DNA from: an uncultured Trichococcus sp. | GTDB lineage: Bacteria > Bacillota > Bacilli > Lactobacillales > Aerococcaceae | Direction: 5' to 3' | DNA length: 64,000 nt | Assembly: GCF_963663645.1 (NCBI RefSeq) | Contig: NZ_OY760503.1 | Coordinates: 1-64,000 of the forward strand | Shown here: positions 49,320 to 58,992 of the stretch, one piece after another | How positions within the stretch are numbered: the stretch's first letter is position 1 | How the letters are laid out: each line of letters begins with the position of its first letter | Made by a program: the position numbers and the translations under genes | The notes under the pieces: generated by a model | Told to the model about the DNA's origin: nothing | Seen by the model: only the letters and a program-made list of their open reading frames with translations | Databases searched by the model: none

Positions 49320-52300
49320 ATATATGATATTATTTCAATCCACGCACTCACGAGGAGTGCGACATCGACACATATGGCATGAGCTTCGACTATATGGATT
49401 TCAATCCACGCACTCACGAGGAGTGCGACTTGTTCTACTGATATTCGGCATCGTTGGCGGAATTATTTCAATCCACGCACTCACGAGGAGTGCGACGACC
49501 TGAACATCCAAGAAGGCGACGTCGAGAAATGATTTCAATCCACGCACTCACGAGGAGTGCGACTGGTCCTGGTTTACGGACACGATGCTCTCACGGCTTA
49601 TTTCAATCCACGCACTCACGAGGAGTGCGACGACAGAACCCGTCATCGTGCATCACCTGGTCACATTTCAATCCACGCACTCACGAGGAGTGCGACATGA
49701 TATTAAGCATTTTGTCGTCTGTCTCAAAGTATTTCAATCCACGCACTCACGAGGAGTGCGACGCTGTAGCGCTTTGTACTGTAGGGCGTTAATAGAATTT
49801 CAATCCACGCACTCACGAGGAGTGCGACGCTGTAGCGCTTTGTACTGTAGGGCGTTAATAGAATTTCAATCCACGCACTCACGAGGAGTGCGACGTGATG
49901 CAGAACGGACCCAAAGTCCCCGCGAAGTTATTTCAATCCACGCACTCACGAGGAGTGCGACGTGACAAGGTCTGTCGCAGTGTATCGACCTGTCGAATTT
50001 CAATCCACGCACTCACGAGGAGTGCGACGCCATTCCGCGTAATCAACAACCAGCATCATGTGTATTTCAATCCACGCACTCACGAGGAGTGCGACTTGGC
50101 TACTGGTGCAGCGGCAAGGTCTGCTTGAATTTCAATCCACGCACTCACGAGGAGTGCGACTCGTCGTGCTCGTGATCGGATTGGTCGGTTGGATAATTTC
50201 AATCCACGCACTCACGAGGAGTGCGACCGGTGATCCTGGTGCAAGCGGAAACGGCACAACGATTTCAATCCACGCACTCACGAGGAGTGCGACTCTTCCT
50301 TCCGTTACTGCAGCTCAATTTATTTTAATTTCAATCCACGCACTCACGAGGAGTGCGACGCATGGGCCTTGGATGGGTGGATAAGCGAGCATTGATTTCA
50401 ATCCACGCACTCACGAGGAGTGCGACATTACATCAACAAGACGATCCCGGTATATGAGAAATTTCAATCCACGCACTCACGAGGAGTGCGACGTGTAATC
50501 TTTGCATTGCCGTACCACTACTTGCTATTTCAATCCACGCAATCACGAGGAGTGCGACCAGGTGATCCAGGCGCGACAAGTTCCGGTTACCAGATTTCAA
50601 TCCACGCACTCACGAGGAGTGCGACCGTTGCTCATTCTGTGATGCGGTCGCCTGGTTGTTATTTCAATCCACGCACTCACGAGGAGTGCGACACGTCCCC
50701 GAAACGGCGTGCCTCTCTCCAAAGTCATTTCAATCCACGCACTCACGAGGAGTGCGACGCACGTGTTCTACATGCCGTACTCACGCATGGATAATTTCAA
50801 TCCACGCACTCACGAGGAGTGCGACGTTTTTATAATGCTGCTGGTACGATGATTCAAGAATTTCAATCCACGCACTCACGAGGAGTGCGACGCAACGAAA
50901 TGTTTCTATTTAATAACTTTTATGATTTCAATCCACGCACTCACGAGGAGTGCGACCCAGCGATAACCGGATATTTTTCCATTTCTTCCAGATTTCAATC
51001 CACGCACTCACGAGGAGTGCGACTTTGTATATTTTTTTCGCTTTTCGTCGTAGACTAACCATTTCAATCCACGCACTCACGAGGAGTGCGACAAACCTTT
51101 GAAACCTTGTCGCCAACCAAACTGCAAATTTCAATCCACGCACTCACGAGGAGTGCGACTTCTTCCAAAATGCCTTTTGGTTGACCGATACCAATTTCAA
51201 TCCACGCACTCACGAGGAGTGCGACTTTTAATCATCTTCTTTTCCTCCTCTTATATAGTAATTTCAATCCACGCACTCACGAGGAGTGCGACTCCAATCA
51301 AATTCTTTCGGCACCTCTTGAAAAAAATTTCAATCCACGCACTCACGAGGAGTGCGACTCAGCGTGGCGGTCGTGCCTGTGAGATCCAAGTCCGATTTCA
51401 ATCCACGCACTCACGAGGAGTGCGACCTTTTTGCCGTACCCGAGTTCTTCCATTCTTTGTATTTCAATCCACGCACTCACGAGGAGTGCGACATATGGGC
51501 ATTGCCTATTCAACGTTAAAAGTTTGATTTCAATCCACGCACTCACGAGGAGTGCGACTGGTGTATCGGTCATTCCGTTACCTCCACTGTTCTATTTCAA
51601 TCCACGCACTCACGAGGAGTGCGACGCCGAAAACGATCCAGGCATCCGTATCGGACGTATTTCAATCCACGCACTCACGAGGAGTGCGACGGCGGTATGG
51701 TCGCCCAAAGTGTCACAAGTGTGATATTTCAATCCACGCACTCACGAGGAGTGCGACTTTTGCTTGTCCGGTTTCCAATCGGTAGTGAATCATTTCAATC
51801 CACGCACTCACGAGGAGTGCGACGCGGCCGCGAAAGTGGTCAGCACCAACGTAGACCATTTCAATCCACGCACTCACGAGGAGTGCGACCCACGTGCCAC
51901 GGTTTCATAAAAATTGTTAAACAATTTCAATCCACGCACTCACGAGGAGTGCGACGTCAACATCCGCCGCTATCGCAATATGCCCTTTATATTTCAATCC
52001 ACGCACTCACGAGGAGTGCGACGGACGATCATGGAGGAAACAGGCGTCACGTTGATATTTCAATCCACGCACTCACGAGGAGTGCGACCGGGAAGAATTT
52101 CATGCGTTAGGTGTCGAAACCAATTTCAATCCACGCACTCACGAGGAGTGCGACAAAAAATGCGGATCCAATCACATTCGGCATAATCATTTCAATCCAC
52201 GCACTCACGAGGAGTGCGACGTGCGAGCGTGGACGACAAGCGCGAGCAATGGCTGATTTCAATCCACGCACTCACGAGGAGTGCGACTCGAACTGGACAA

Positions 52301-54672
52301 CGTGAAGAACTTCATTGCGGCATTTCAATCCACGCACTCACGAGGAGTGCGACATCCGCAAAGTAAAGTAAAGGAAACTAAAGTAAAGATTTCAATCCAC
52401 GCACTCACGAGGAGTGCGACTTCAGGGATCCATTCTGCAGCGGTTCGAATAATTTATTTCAATCCACGCACTCACGAGGAGTGCGACGCCGAGAGGATAC
52501 TGCAGAGCACTAAAGGACATCATTTCAATCCACGCACTCACGAGGAGTGCGACTCGTGTATTCAAGGGCATGGGTGGTTTCATCACAATTTCAATCCACG
52601 CACTCACGAGGAGTGCGACGTGCCGCTGAGTGAGTTGTATGAGGACTTGGAAATTTCAATCCACGCACTCACGAGGAGTGCGACTCCACACGAGATTGAG
52701 TATGTGTTTAAAACCGGAATTTCAATCCACGCACTCACGAGGAGTGCGACCAATCGATCGCACAAACGCTGCCACAGATAGAACATTTCAATCCACGCAC
52801 TCACGAGGAGTGCGACCAAGCTAATGACGGAGACGCTAACTGAGTTAATCATTTCAATCCACGCACTCACGAGGAGTGCGACGACATTCACGTTTGATGC
52901 AAACGGCGTGAGAAGCAATTTCAATCCACGCACTCACGAGGAGTGCGACGTGGACGGAAGCGGAAGAAGCGGACATGCGCGTGAAATTTCAATCCACGCA
53001 CTCACGAGGAGTGCGACGAAATCCTTGATCGGCAGCAGACGGGATGATTGTATTTCAATCCACGCACTCACGAGGAGTGCGACATATGCATTTGCGCGCA
53101 AAGTTTGCGCATCGCTATTTCAATCCACGCACTCACGAGGAGTGCGACTTCTGCCTCGAGTACCTGAAGCATTTCAATAAGACATTTCAATCCACGCACT
53201 CACGAGGAGTGCGACCTCATTCGACGAAGGACTACCACCATTCGTTCTGATTTCAATCCACGCACTCACGAGGAGTGCGACGCAAACCTACAAGACGAGA
53301 TCGATGCAGATCACGATTTCAATCCACGCACTCACGAGGAGTGCGACACTGCCACGTTGTGCGTTGGGTACACGAATAAGAGATTTCAATCCACGCACTC
53401 ACGAGGAGTGCGACAAATAGGAGGAAGCGGATGATCTGCGATAACTGTATTTCAATCCACGCACTCACGAGGAGTGCGACTTCATACTGTGACGTACGAA
53501 GAAATGACGAAAAGTATTTCAATCCACGCACTCACGAGGAGTGCGACGTTTATCATGAAGAAACTCAATCGCATGTTGCTATTTCAATCCACGCACTCAC
53601 GAGGAGTGCGACAACGCTATCATCAACGGATCGTCTGCGGTGGATGCATTTCAATCCACGCACTCACGAGGAGTGCGACTGATCGCAATCCGAACGCGCA
53701 AGGGCTATGGTTCATTTCAATCCACGCACTCACGAGGAGTGCGACAGGGCAACCAATGACACATAAAGCGGTCGGCATCATTTCAATCCACGCACTCACG
53801 AGGAGTGCGACGTGCAGATGTTCTATTTTCAAAAGCCGAGATTGCATTTCAATCCACGCACTCACGAGGAGTGCGACTCTTATAAACCATCTCTTCAATA
53901 TTTTGCTTACATTTCAATCCACGCACTCACGAGGAGTGCGACACGACAAAATGTAATTCTGCCATTGTCTTGTGGTATTTCAATCCACGCACTCACGAGG
54001 AGTGCGACAGGGCAGGACTTCTTCCGGAAACGGCACGCTTATATTTCAATCCACGCACTCACGAGGAGTGCGACGTCCATGAATAATTTAAAGCGCATAC
54101 CATTTTTGATTTCAATCCACGCACTCACGAGGAGTGCGACCCCGACCATGTTATACAGGCACTCTTGCATATCGTTATTTCAATCCACGCACTCACGAGG
54201 AGTGCGACGAGTTATTGCCAACCTTACAAAACTAAAAAAACATTTCAATCCACGCACTCACGAGGAGTGCGACATCGACGACGGTGATTATACACGAGCC
54301 GATATCGAATTTCAATCCACGCACTCACGAGGAGTGCGACGTTATTCAAAAACCAAGGAGGAGATTGAATGCTAATTTCAATCCACGCACTCACGAGGAG
54401 TGCGACCCGTCTGTTTCCACCAAACGTGGAGCGCGTTTATATTTCAATCCACGCACTCACGAGGAGTGCGACACTGGATCGATTTGCATTCAAGCGCGCC
54501 CGCCAAATTTCAATCCACGCACTCACGAGGAGTGCGACGTGTGCGCAACACGATTCAGGAAGTGAAGGCTTCTATTTCAATCCACGCACTCACGAGGAGT
54601 GCGACGGCATTGTAAAAGGCTTTAATGACTTGGCATGCACATTTCAATCCACGCACTCACGAGGAGTGCGAC
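49320..54672 (-). CRISPR. Type I-C CRISPR array, leader-proximal segment (81 repeats)
   Basis: Counting by eye, 81 repeats start at 49332 and end at 54672 with a 65-67 bp period; nearly all are identical. Spacers are mostly 33-36 bp. A variant repeat (CACGCAATC) sits at 50527, the same change as at 47269. The spacers after 49731 and 49797 are identical (unit duplication). Transcription runs leftwards from the leader at 54673-54829; in that direction the repeat ends TGCGTGGATTGAAAT, the usual type I-C 5' handle. With the distal part, 89 repeats. Confidence 0.98.
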
Positions 54673-54829
54673 TGCGAATTGTAGCGATAATCAATGAATT
54701 TATGTATAAATCAACCGATTAACTCGCTATAACTCGTTTTTACAATAAATATCAAACCAATCACATCAATTATATTACATTTTAGAGGTGCGAAACTTCT
54801 AGTACTTTTGTGTTCACTTCAGGTTCGCA
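54673..54829 (-). promoter_or_regulatory. CRISPR leader
   Basis: An AT-rich stretch between cas2 and the first repeat. It carries GTGCGAACC and GTTTCGCAC as inverted elements (about 54825 and 54790), a common type I-C leader feature, and a TATAAT -10 candidate at 54769-54774 on the minus strand. Confidence 0.8.
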
Positions 54830-55120
54830 CTAGAAGAATAATACATCCTCCAGATTTATAGCTTTTTTTGTTCCGAAGTGTTCGACTTTATTTTTGTAGT
54901 TATTACCGATGATATACACCCTCAAACTATCCTCATTCGTATCAATAATATCCAACAACTTTATTTTTAATTCAGTAAGTTGCGTATTATCCACAATACA
55001 CTCAAATACAGAATTTTGTACCCTTTGCCCATAATTTTGGCAAGTTTTTGCTACCTTGCGCAATCTAGTCCTACCTGCTTTATCCGTTACGCTGACATCA
55101 TAGGTTATCAATGCTAAAAT
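54830..55120 (-). CDS. cas2: CRISPR-associated endoribonuclease Cas2
   Basis: About 96 residues if begun at ATT 55120 (MLALITYDVSV...), or 93 from TTG 55111. The family usually starts M-L-V-L-I-T-Y-D-V, so the AUU start restores the expected first strand, and AGGTGA lies 6 nt before it but 15 nt before TTG. Ferredoxin-like fold markers are ITYDVSVTDKAGRTRLRKVA and QNSVFECIVD. Cas2 bridges Cas1 dimers in spacer integration. It starts 11 bp after cas1. The unusual start may keep expression low. Confidence 0.93.
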   Translation of the reverse strand: MLALITYDVSVTDKAGRTRLRKVAKTCQNYGQRVQNSVFECIVDNTQLTELKIKLLDIIDTNEDSLRVYIIGNNYKNKVEHFGTKKAINLEDVLFF

Positions 55121-55130
55121 AACACTTCAC

Positions 55131-56162
55131 CTACTTCCATAGAAAAGGTGGATATTGATCCAAATCTCCTCTTAAAGACCGTGCAAGCAACAGACTTTGA
55201 GAATATGGAGCTAATCCCCAGGTTATTTTTTCATCCAAAAATGGGTGTGTAATGGGTTCCTGTTTTTTACTTTGCCAACCTGATATAAATTTCTTTCTGC
55301 CCTCATCAGTCATAATCACAGAGCCATTTTCTTTTTGGATAAAATCTTTTTCATTGATGACCTTTAAATTAATTAAGGAAATTACAAACCTGTCTGCCAT
55401 GATTCCGCGAAATTCTTCCATCAAATCCAAAGCAAGCGATGCCCTTCCTGGTCGGTCACGATGCAAAAAACCAACATATGCATCTAACCCTACCTGCTCC
55501 AGAGCTCCGGCAATATCAATCGACAGCAATGTATACGCGAATGATAACATGGCGTTTACATTATCAAGTGGAGGCCTTCTGTTTCTCCCATGAAAATAAA
55601 AATGCTCTTTCTGCTGTAAAATCATTTCGTCAAACACACGGTTATAACTGACTGCAGCTTGCCCTTCCAAGCCCCTCAATGATTCAAAGTTATCGCAGAC
55701 CTTTATTTCTTTCAACAAAACAGCAAGTTGTTGCGATGCATTTTTGAAAGATTTTATGTCTACTGACAAAGGGTGATCTCTAGTTGCTCGTTCCAATATC
55801 CACTTGTGATTATAGACTTTCCCGATAATGAAGTTTCGAGCGATTTTTACTGATTCTCTCTCATTTTCGGAAATTTGGTACTGTTTTTTTCGAAGAGTTA
55901 CATTTCCCCTTGAAGGACCGATTACCCTTGCCATAAATTTCCCACTCTGTCTCATGAAAGTCAAGGATACATTATGCTCCACGCAGTATCTCATCAAAGC
56001 TGGACTTGCACCTGTGTAGCCAAACGTAACGATAGATTCAATATTATGCATCGGGACTCTACCGATTTTTGTATCATTATTCAATACTACAAGATTATCG
56101 CCATCCAAAGAAAGATAGGAATCTGGCGTGGTAACGTAAATTGTATTAAGTAATTTCTTCAA
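55131..56162 (-). CDS. cas1: CRISPR-associated integrase Cas1, type I-C
   Basis: About 343 residues from TTG 56162 (MKKLLNTIYVTTPDSYLSLDG), with AAAGGAGGC 7-8 nt before it; the TTG at 56168 is too close to the site. The metal-binding residues are Glu in LRGLEGQAAVSYN, His in YVGFLHRDRPGRAS and Asp/Glu in LALDLMEEFR. With Cas2 it inserts new spacers at the leader end. Its start lies within the last codons of the broken cas4 frame (stop at 56146), showing that the genes were once overlapping and coupled. Confidence 0.96.
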   Translation of the reverse strand: MKKLLNTIYVTTPDSYLSLDGDNLVVLNNDTKIGRVPMHNIESIVTFGYTGASPALMRYCVEHNVSLTFMRQSGKFMARVIGPSRGNVTLRKKQYQISENERESVKIARNFIIGKVYNHKWILERATRDHPLSVDIKSFKNASQQLAVLLKEIKVCDNFESLRGLEGQAAVSYNRVFDEMILQQKEHFYFHGRNRRPPLDNVNAMLSFAYTLLSIDIAGALEQVGLDAYVGFLHRDRPGRASLALDLMEEFRGIMADRFVISLINLKVINEKDFIQKENGSVIMTDEGRKKFISGWQSKKQEPITHPFLDEKITWGLAPYSQSLLLARSLRGDLDQYPPFLWK

Positions 56163-56288
56163 AACCAAGCCTCCTTTCCAAATAGGAACTGACTGATTCC
56201 TTATTCATTAACTTAGGTAGGCAGATATCCTTTAATGAGCAACGCTCACAATGTGGACCTGTTTTCACTTTGGGAGTATACCTTTTTA
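56146..56288 (-). pseudogene. cas4: C-terminal piece of cas4, cut off by IS630
   Basis: The minus strand reads KRYTPKVKTGPHCERCSLKD, ICLPKLMNKESVSSYL and on to a TAA at 56146-56148. This is the C-terminal Cas4 cluster Cys-x2-Cys-x5-Cys. The frame joins exactly to the N-terminal piece when the IS and one TA copy are removed. It has no start of its own and is presumably not translated. Confidence 0.9.
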
Positions 56289-56339
56289 GTGTAGTGTCTC
56301 ATTGATATTTAGAAATAAAAATTATATTCTCAATTCCTT

Positions 56340-56975
56340 TTAAACGTTCGAAAGAACAGTTTTAGGATACAAAGAAATCATTTTTGTCCGTGCTTCAGTA
56401 TTTGTAAAGTGCCATCGGATTTTTGCTGATCGGGCATTCCGGCCTCGCTCCCAGGCAGACAACTCCGAACCGAGCGTCTCGATATTATCAATTCTACGAG
56501 ATAAACATTGCTTGTTCATCACGTTCAATTCTATTTCGGCAATATTCAACCAACTACCATGTTTTGGTGTGAAATGCACTTCTAAGCGCCGAGCTATTCT
56601 CCGTGCCTCTTCGGGCGGAAATGCTTTATAGAGTGAAGCGATTGTATGGGTGTTCAGGTTATCCAGAACCAAAATGATTTTCTCAACAGACGGATAACTA
56701 ACGTCTACAAGGTATTGAATCTCCTCGGCCCAATCTATTGCTGTTCGTTGCGTGCGGACGTTCACATGCCGGGTTCCACCAAGTGGTTCGGTGAAGACGA
56801 AGATGCTACAGGTTCCCTGTCTCACGTATTCAGAATCAATTTTTTGGTCACTGCCTTCCCGCATGGGAAGGGGTTCTCTTGATTCACCCAGAAGTTGATA
56901 AGGTTTTTCGTCCATACAAACGACCGGCTGACAAGGATTGTATGGCAGTTCATAGACGTCAAGGACATCTTCCAT
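56340..56975 (-). CDS. IS630 transposase, C-terminal DDE part
   Basis: A 211-residue frame with the DDE catalytic residues: Asp in VCMDEKPYQLL, Asp in LVLDNLNTHT and Glu in WLNIAEIELNVMN. It probably makes protein only as a fusion to the upstream helix-turn-helix frame. The in-phase sequence continues upstream of its ATG (ENGAFVAC) to an A8 tract at 57046-57053, where a -1 shift would join the two. Confidence 0.88.
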   Translation of the reverse strand: MEDVLDVYELPYNPCQPVVCMDEKPYQLLGESREPLPMREGSDQKIDSEYVRQGTCSIFVFTEPLGGTRHVNVRTQRTAIDWAEEIQYLVDVSYPSVEKIILVLDNLNTHTIASLYKAFPPEEARRIARRLEVHFTPKHGSWLNIAEIELNVMNKQCLSRRIDNIETLGSELSAWERGRNARSAKIRWHFTNTEARTKMISLYPKTVLSNV

Positions 56976-56980
56976 GCAGG

Positions 56981-57499
56981 CTACGAATGCTCCGTTTTCT
57001 TTTGGTGGGATGCACCAGTATTGTTTTTTGTGAGGTCGTAATTCGTTTTTTTTAACGTTCTTCCAATGGCATCCTTACCTACCGGAATGACAAGCTCAAC
57101 TTTTGCTTGCTCTTCCAAAAGGCGTAATGTCCATCTGGAACGGCCGTCCGGAGCGGGGCCGCAGGCGATTTCAATAAGTTTCGCTTCCGCACGTCCATCA
57201 ACTTTCCGACGGGCATTGTCCGAGTTGACACTTCTGCTTACGTAAAGCACTCTCTCAATACCACCCTCAACATAGTACTTGATAACATTGTAAACAGTCG
57301 CGTAACAAACACCTATAGTTTTGACGCATTGTTGTTGGGTGGACGGTTTCCCGTGCGCTTCATCGAGGTCTAATAAAATTTGGCATCTGCATTTTATGGT
57401 CTTAGTAGTCGTTTTCTTCCGCTTGACGCTTTCCAATTTGCGGACTTCAGCATCTGTTAATGAGATAACGTACTTCTTGTTTCTGCCCATTTTAAACAC
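56981..57499 (-). CDS. IS630 transposase, N-terminal DNA-binding part
   Basis: A 172-residue frame with a helix-turn-helix (VCYATVYNVIKYYVEGG) and a second domain (DGRSRWTLRLLEEQAKVELV), as in IS630 N-termini. After GRTLKK the frame goes out of register at an A8 tract (57046-57053) and ends after about 20 foreign residues. A -1 frameshift there would give the full transposase of about 375 residues. This is either programmed frameshifting, known in some IS630 members, or a decay mutation. Confidence 0.85.
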   Translation of the reverse strand: MFKMGRNKKYVISLTDAEVRKLESVKRKKTTTKTIKCRCQILLDLDEAHGKPSTQQQCVKTIGVCYATVYNVIKYYVEGGIERVLYVSRSVNSDNARRKVDGRAEAKLIEIACGPAPDGRSRWTLRLLEEQAKVELVIPVGKDAIGRTLKKTNYDLTKNNTGASHQKKTEHS

Positions 57500-57566
57500 C
57501 GCCGTTTATTTTTATTATACGCCACAACGAGGGGAACTCTACATAGATACAGACTCAATAGCTTAC

Positions 57567-58118
57567 TTATTTTTCAACGCTACAATACATTAGGTATAAA
57601 TCATGCATCTCAGCAAACATTTTTCTTACCCTATCACGTAACTCCGGGGTAATATGTACCTCAGACCTTCGTTTGGTTTCATTATAGAATAGATATCCCA
57701 CATCGATCGAACATAAAAGCATTTCTTCTAGACAAAGGGATTGAGCAACCATTTGCAGAATATCCGCATCATTTCCTTTGGGTTTTCCGTGTTTATATTC
57801 AACAGGAACAGGAAGATAGAGCCCCTCCTCACCATGGATGGATACTCCATTTTCATTTTGAATAAATTCAACAACATCACAAATGCCTGATGTGCCTAAG
57901 ATATACGATTTTACCGGCATTCCGCGAATGATGAGTTTTTCTTTCCGTTTTTCTCTGATGAAGGGCTCATCAGCCTTTTTATGGAGATTTTGCCCTTCAA
58001 TCGTTAATTCGTTTTCTTCCCATTGCTGTTCGATATGAATCAATGCCCACTGTCGTTTACAAAATACAAAATGTTGAATTCCTGATAATAAAAGAAAGTC
58101 ATCTTCATCATAAACCAT
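57567..58118 (-). pseudogene. cas4: cas4, N-terminal piece truncated by IS630
   Basis: About 183 codons from ATG 58118 (GGAG 7 nt upstream), of which the last 8 (MYCSVEK and stop) come from the insertion sequence. The piece keeps the first cluster Cys (HFVFCKRQWALIHIE) and RecB-like nuclease residues (TSGICDVVEF, VPVEYKHGKPKGNDADILQM). It lacks the last three Fe-S cysteines, now at 56163-56288. Intact Cas4 trims prespacers and fixes PAM choice and orientation. The start overlaps the end of cas7 by 11 nt. Cas4 is very probably non-functional in this strain. Confidence 0.9.
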
Positions 58119-58965
58119 CCAGAATCTCCACATTCAAATTATCTAACGAGGCAAGTTCTACAGCATAATCTTCAAAAGAAGACGGGTGCTCGGTTTTCTT
58201 TTCAAGCGATAGCAAGCGGTGCACTTTTGCTGAAGAATATTGCCCTAGCTTGGACGTGTGATCCCACCAGTAGACTTTATTCACCTCCATGCTGCCATCG
58301 GGTCTTGCCGAGGATACATCGTTAGCAAATAACGTTTGAAGCGCCATTTTGATTTTCTCAGCATCTTCGTTTGTAAACCCAGTTTTTTCAGCTAACTGGG
58401 TATTGATACTACCTTTCAATACATAAACACCGAATTCTACAAAATGCTTCATCCCCATTGTGTCCGACCCTTTTGTATCTGAAGTTGTAGAATTAACGCT
58501 TTTTGTGATTTGCATACTTGTCACATCTACCGGATCTACGCTCACGGCGGTCTGTATAGAAACTGGTCCTCTCACGCCAACCGAAAGTTCAGATCCTTTA
58601 AATGCAAACACTTGGCCAAAACTTCTGACATCTGTCCATTCTGAGCAAGCAACTGAGGCAAACTCATCCGATGTTATTTTAGATTTCTTATCAACAAGAG
58701 CCTTCTTCAATGTTTCATTAGAGTCCGCACGATCCCTGAGAGATTGGAAACCATCATCTGTTCGATCTTGCGATTGTACGAAAATTGAATCTCCCATATC
58801 TTGAAGTCTATTGCGTATTTTTCTTTTAATGCATACATCTGACATTTCGCCTTTTCCATCATAGTTTTGTCTTGGACGATTACCATTCAAGGGATCTCCG
58901 TTGGGATTGGCCTTTGTCACCGAAATGATTGCTGCGAAATCAATTTTGTGATCTAATACTGACAT
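58108..58965 (-). CDS. cas7: Cascade backbone protein Cas7c (Csd2)
   Basis: A 285-residue protein. The start HKIDFAAIISVTKANPNGDP with NGNRPRQNYDGKGEMSDVCIK is the signature of Csd2/Cas7 in types I-C and I-B-like systems. A later GPVSIQTAVSVDPVDV, and the C-terminal RPDGSMEVNKVYWWDH, also fit. Several copies coat the crRNA guide in the I-C Cascade. ATG 58965 follows AAAGGAGGAAACAAAC. It sits between cas8c (27 bp upstream) and cas4. Confidence 0.96.
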   Translation of the reverse strand: MSVLDHKIDFAAIISVTKANPNGDPLNGNRPRQNYDGKGEMSDVCIKRKIRNRLQDMGDSIFVQSQDRTDDGFQSLRDRADSNETLKKALVDKKSKITSDEFASVACSEWTDVRSFGQVFAFKGSELSVGVRGPVSIQTAVSVDPVDVTSMQITKSVNSTTSDTKGSDTMGMKHFVEFGVYVLKGSINTQLAEKTGFTNEDAEKIKMALQTLFANDVSSARPDGSMEVNKVYWWDHTSKLGQYSSAKVHRLLSLEKKTEHPSSFEDYAVELASLDNLNVEILDGL

Positions 58966-58992
58966 GTTTGTTTCCTCCTTTTATTTATGCTT

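Larger units (their letters stand above)
56289..57590. mobile_element. IS630-family insertion sequence inside cas4
   Basis: About 1302 bp flanked by TA (56287-56288 and 57591-57592), the IS630 target. The ends are imperfect inverted repeats: GTGTAGTGTCTCATTGATA from the left, ATGTATTGTAGCGTTGAAA from the right. It carries the transposase in two overlapping frames on the minus strand. Confidence 0.88.

Noticed and set aside
47235-54722. Many open frames of 60-190 codons on both strands with repeated FQSTHSRGVR, HALTRSAT or VALLVSAWIE peptides
   Set aside because: They are translations of the CRISPR repeat in different frames; no ribosome sites, and sequence between repeats is unrelated.
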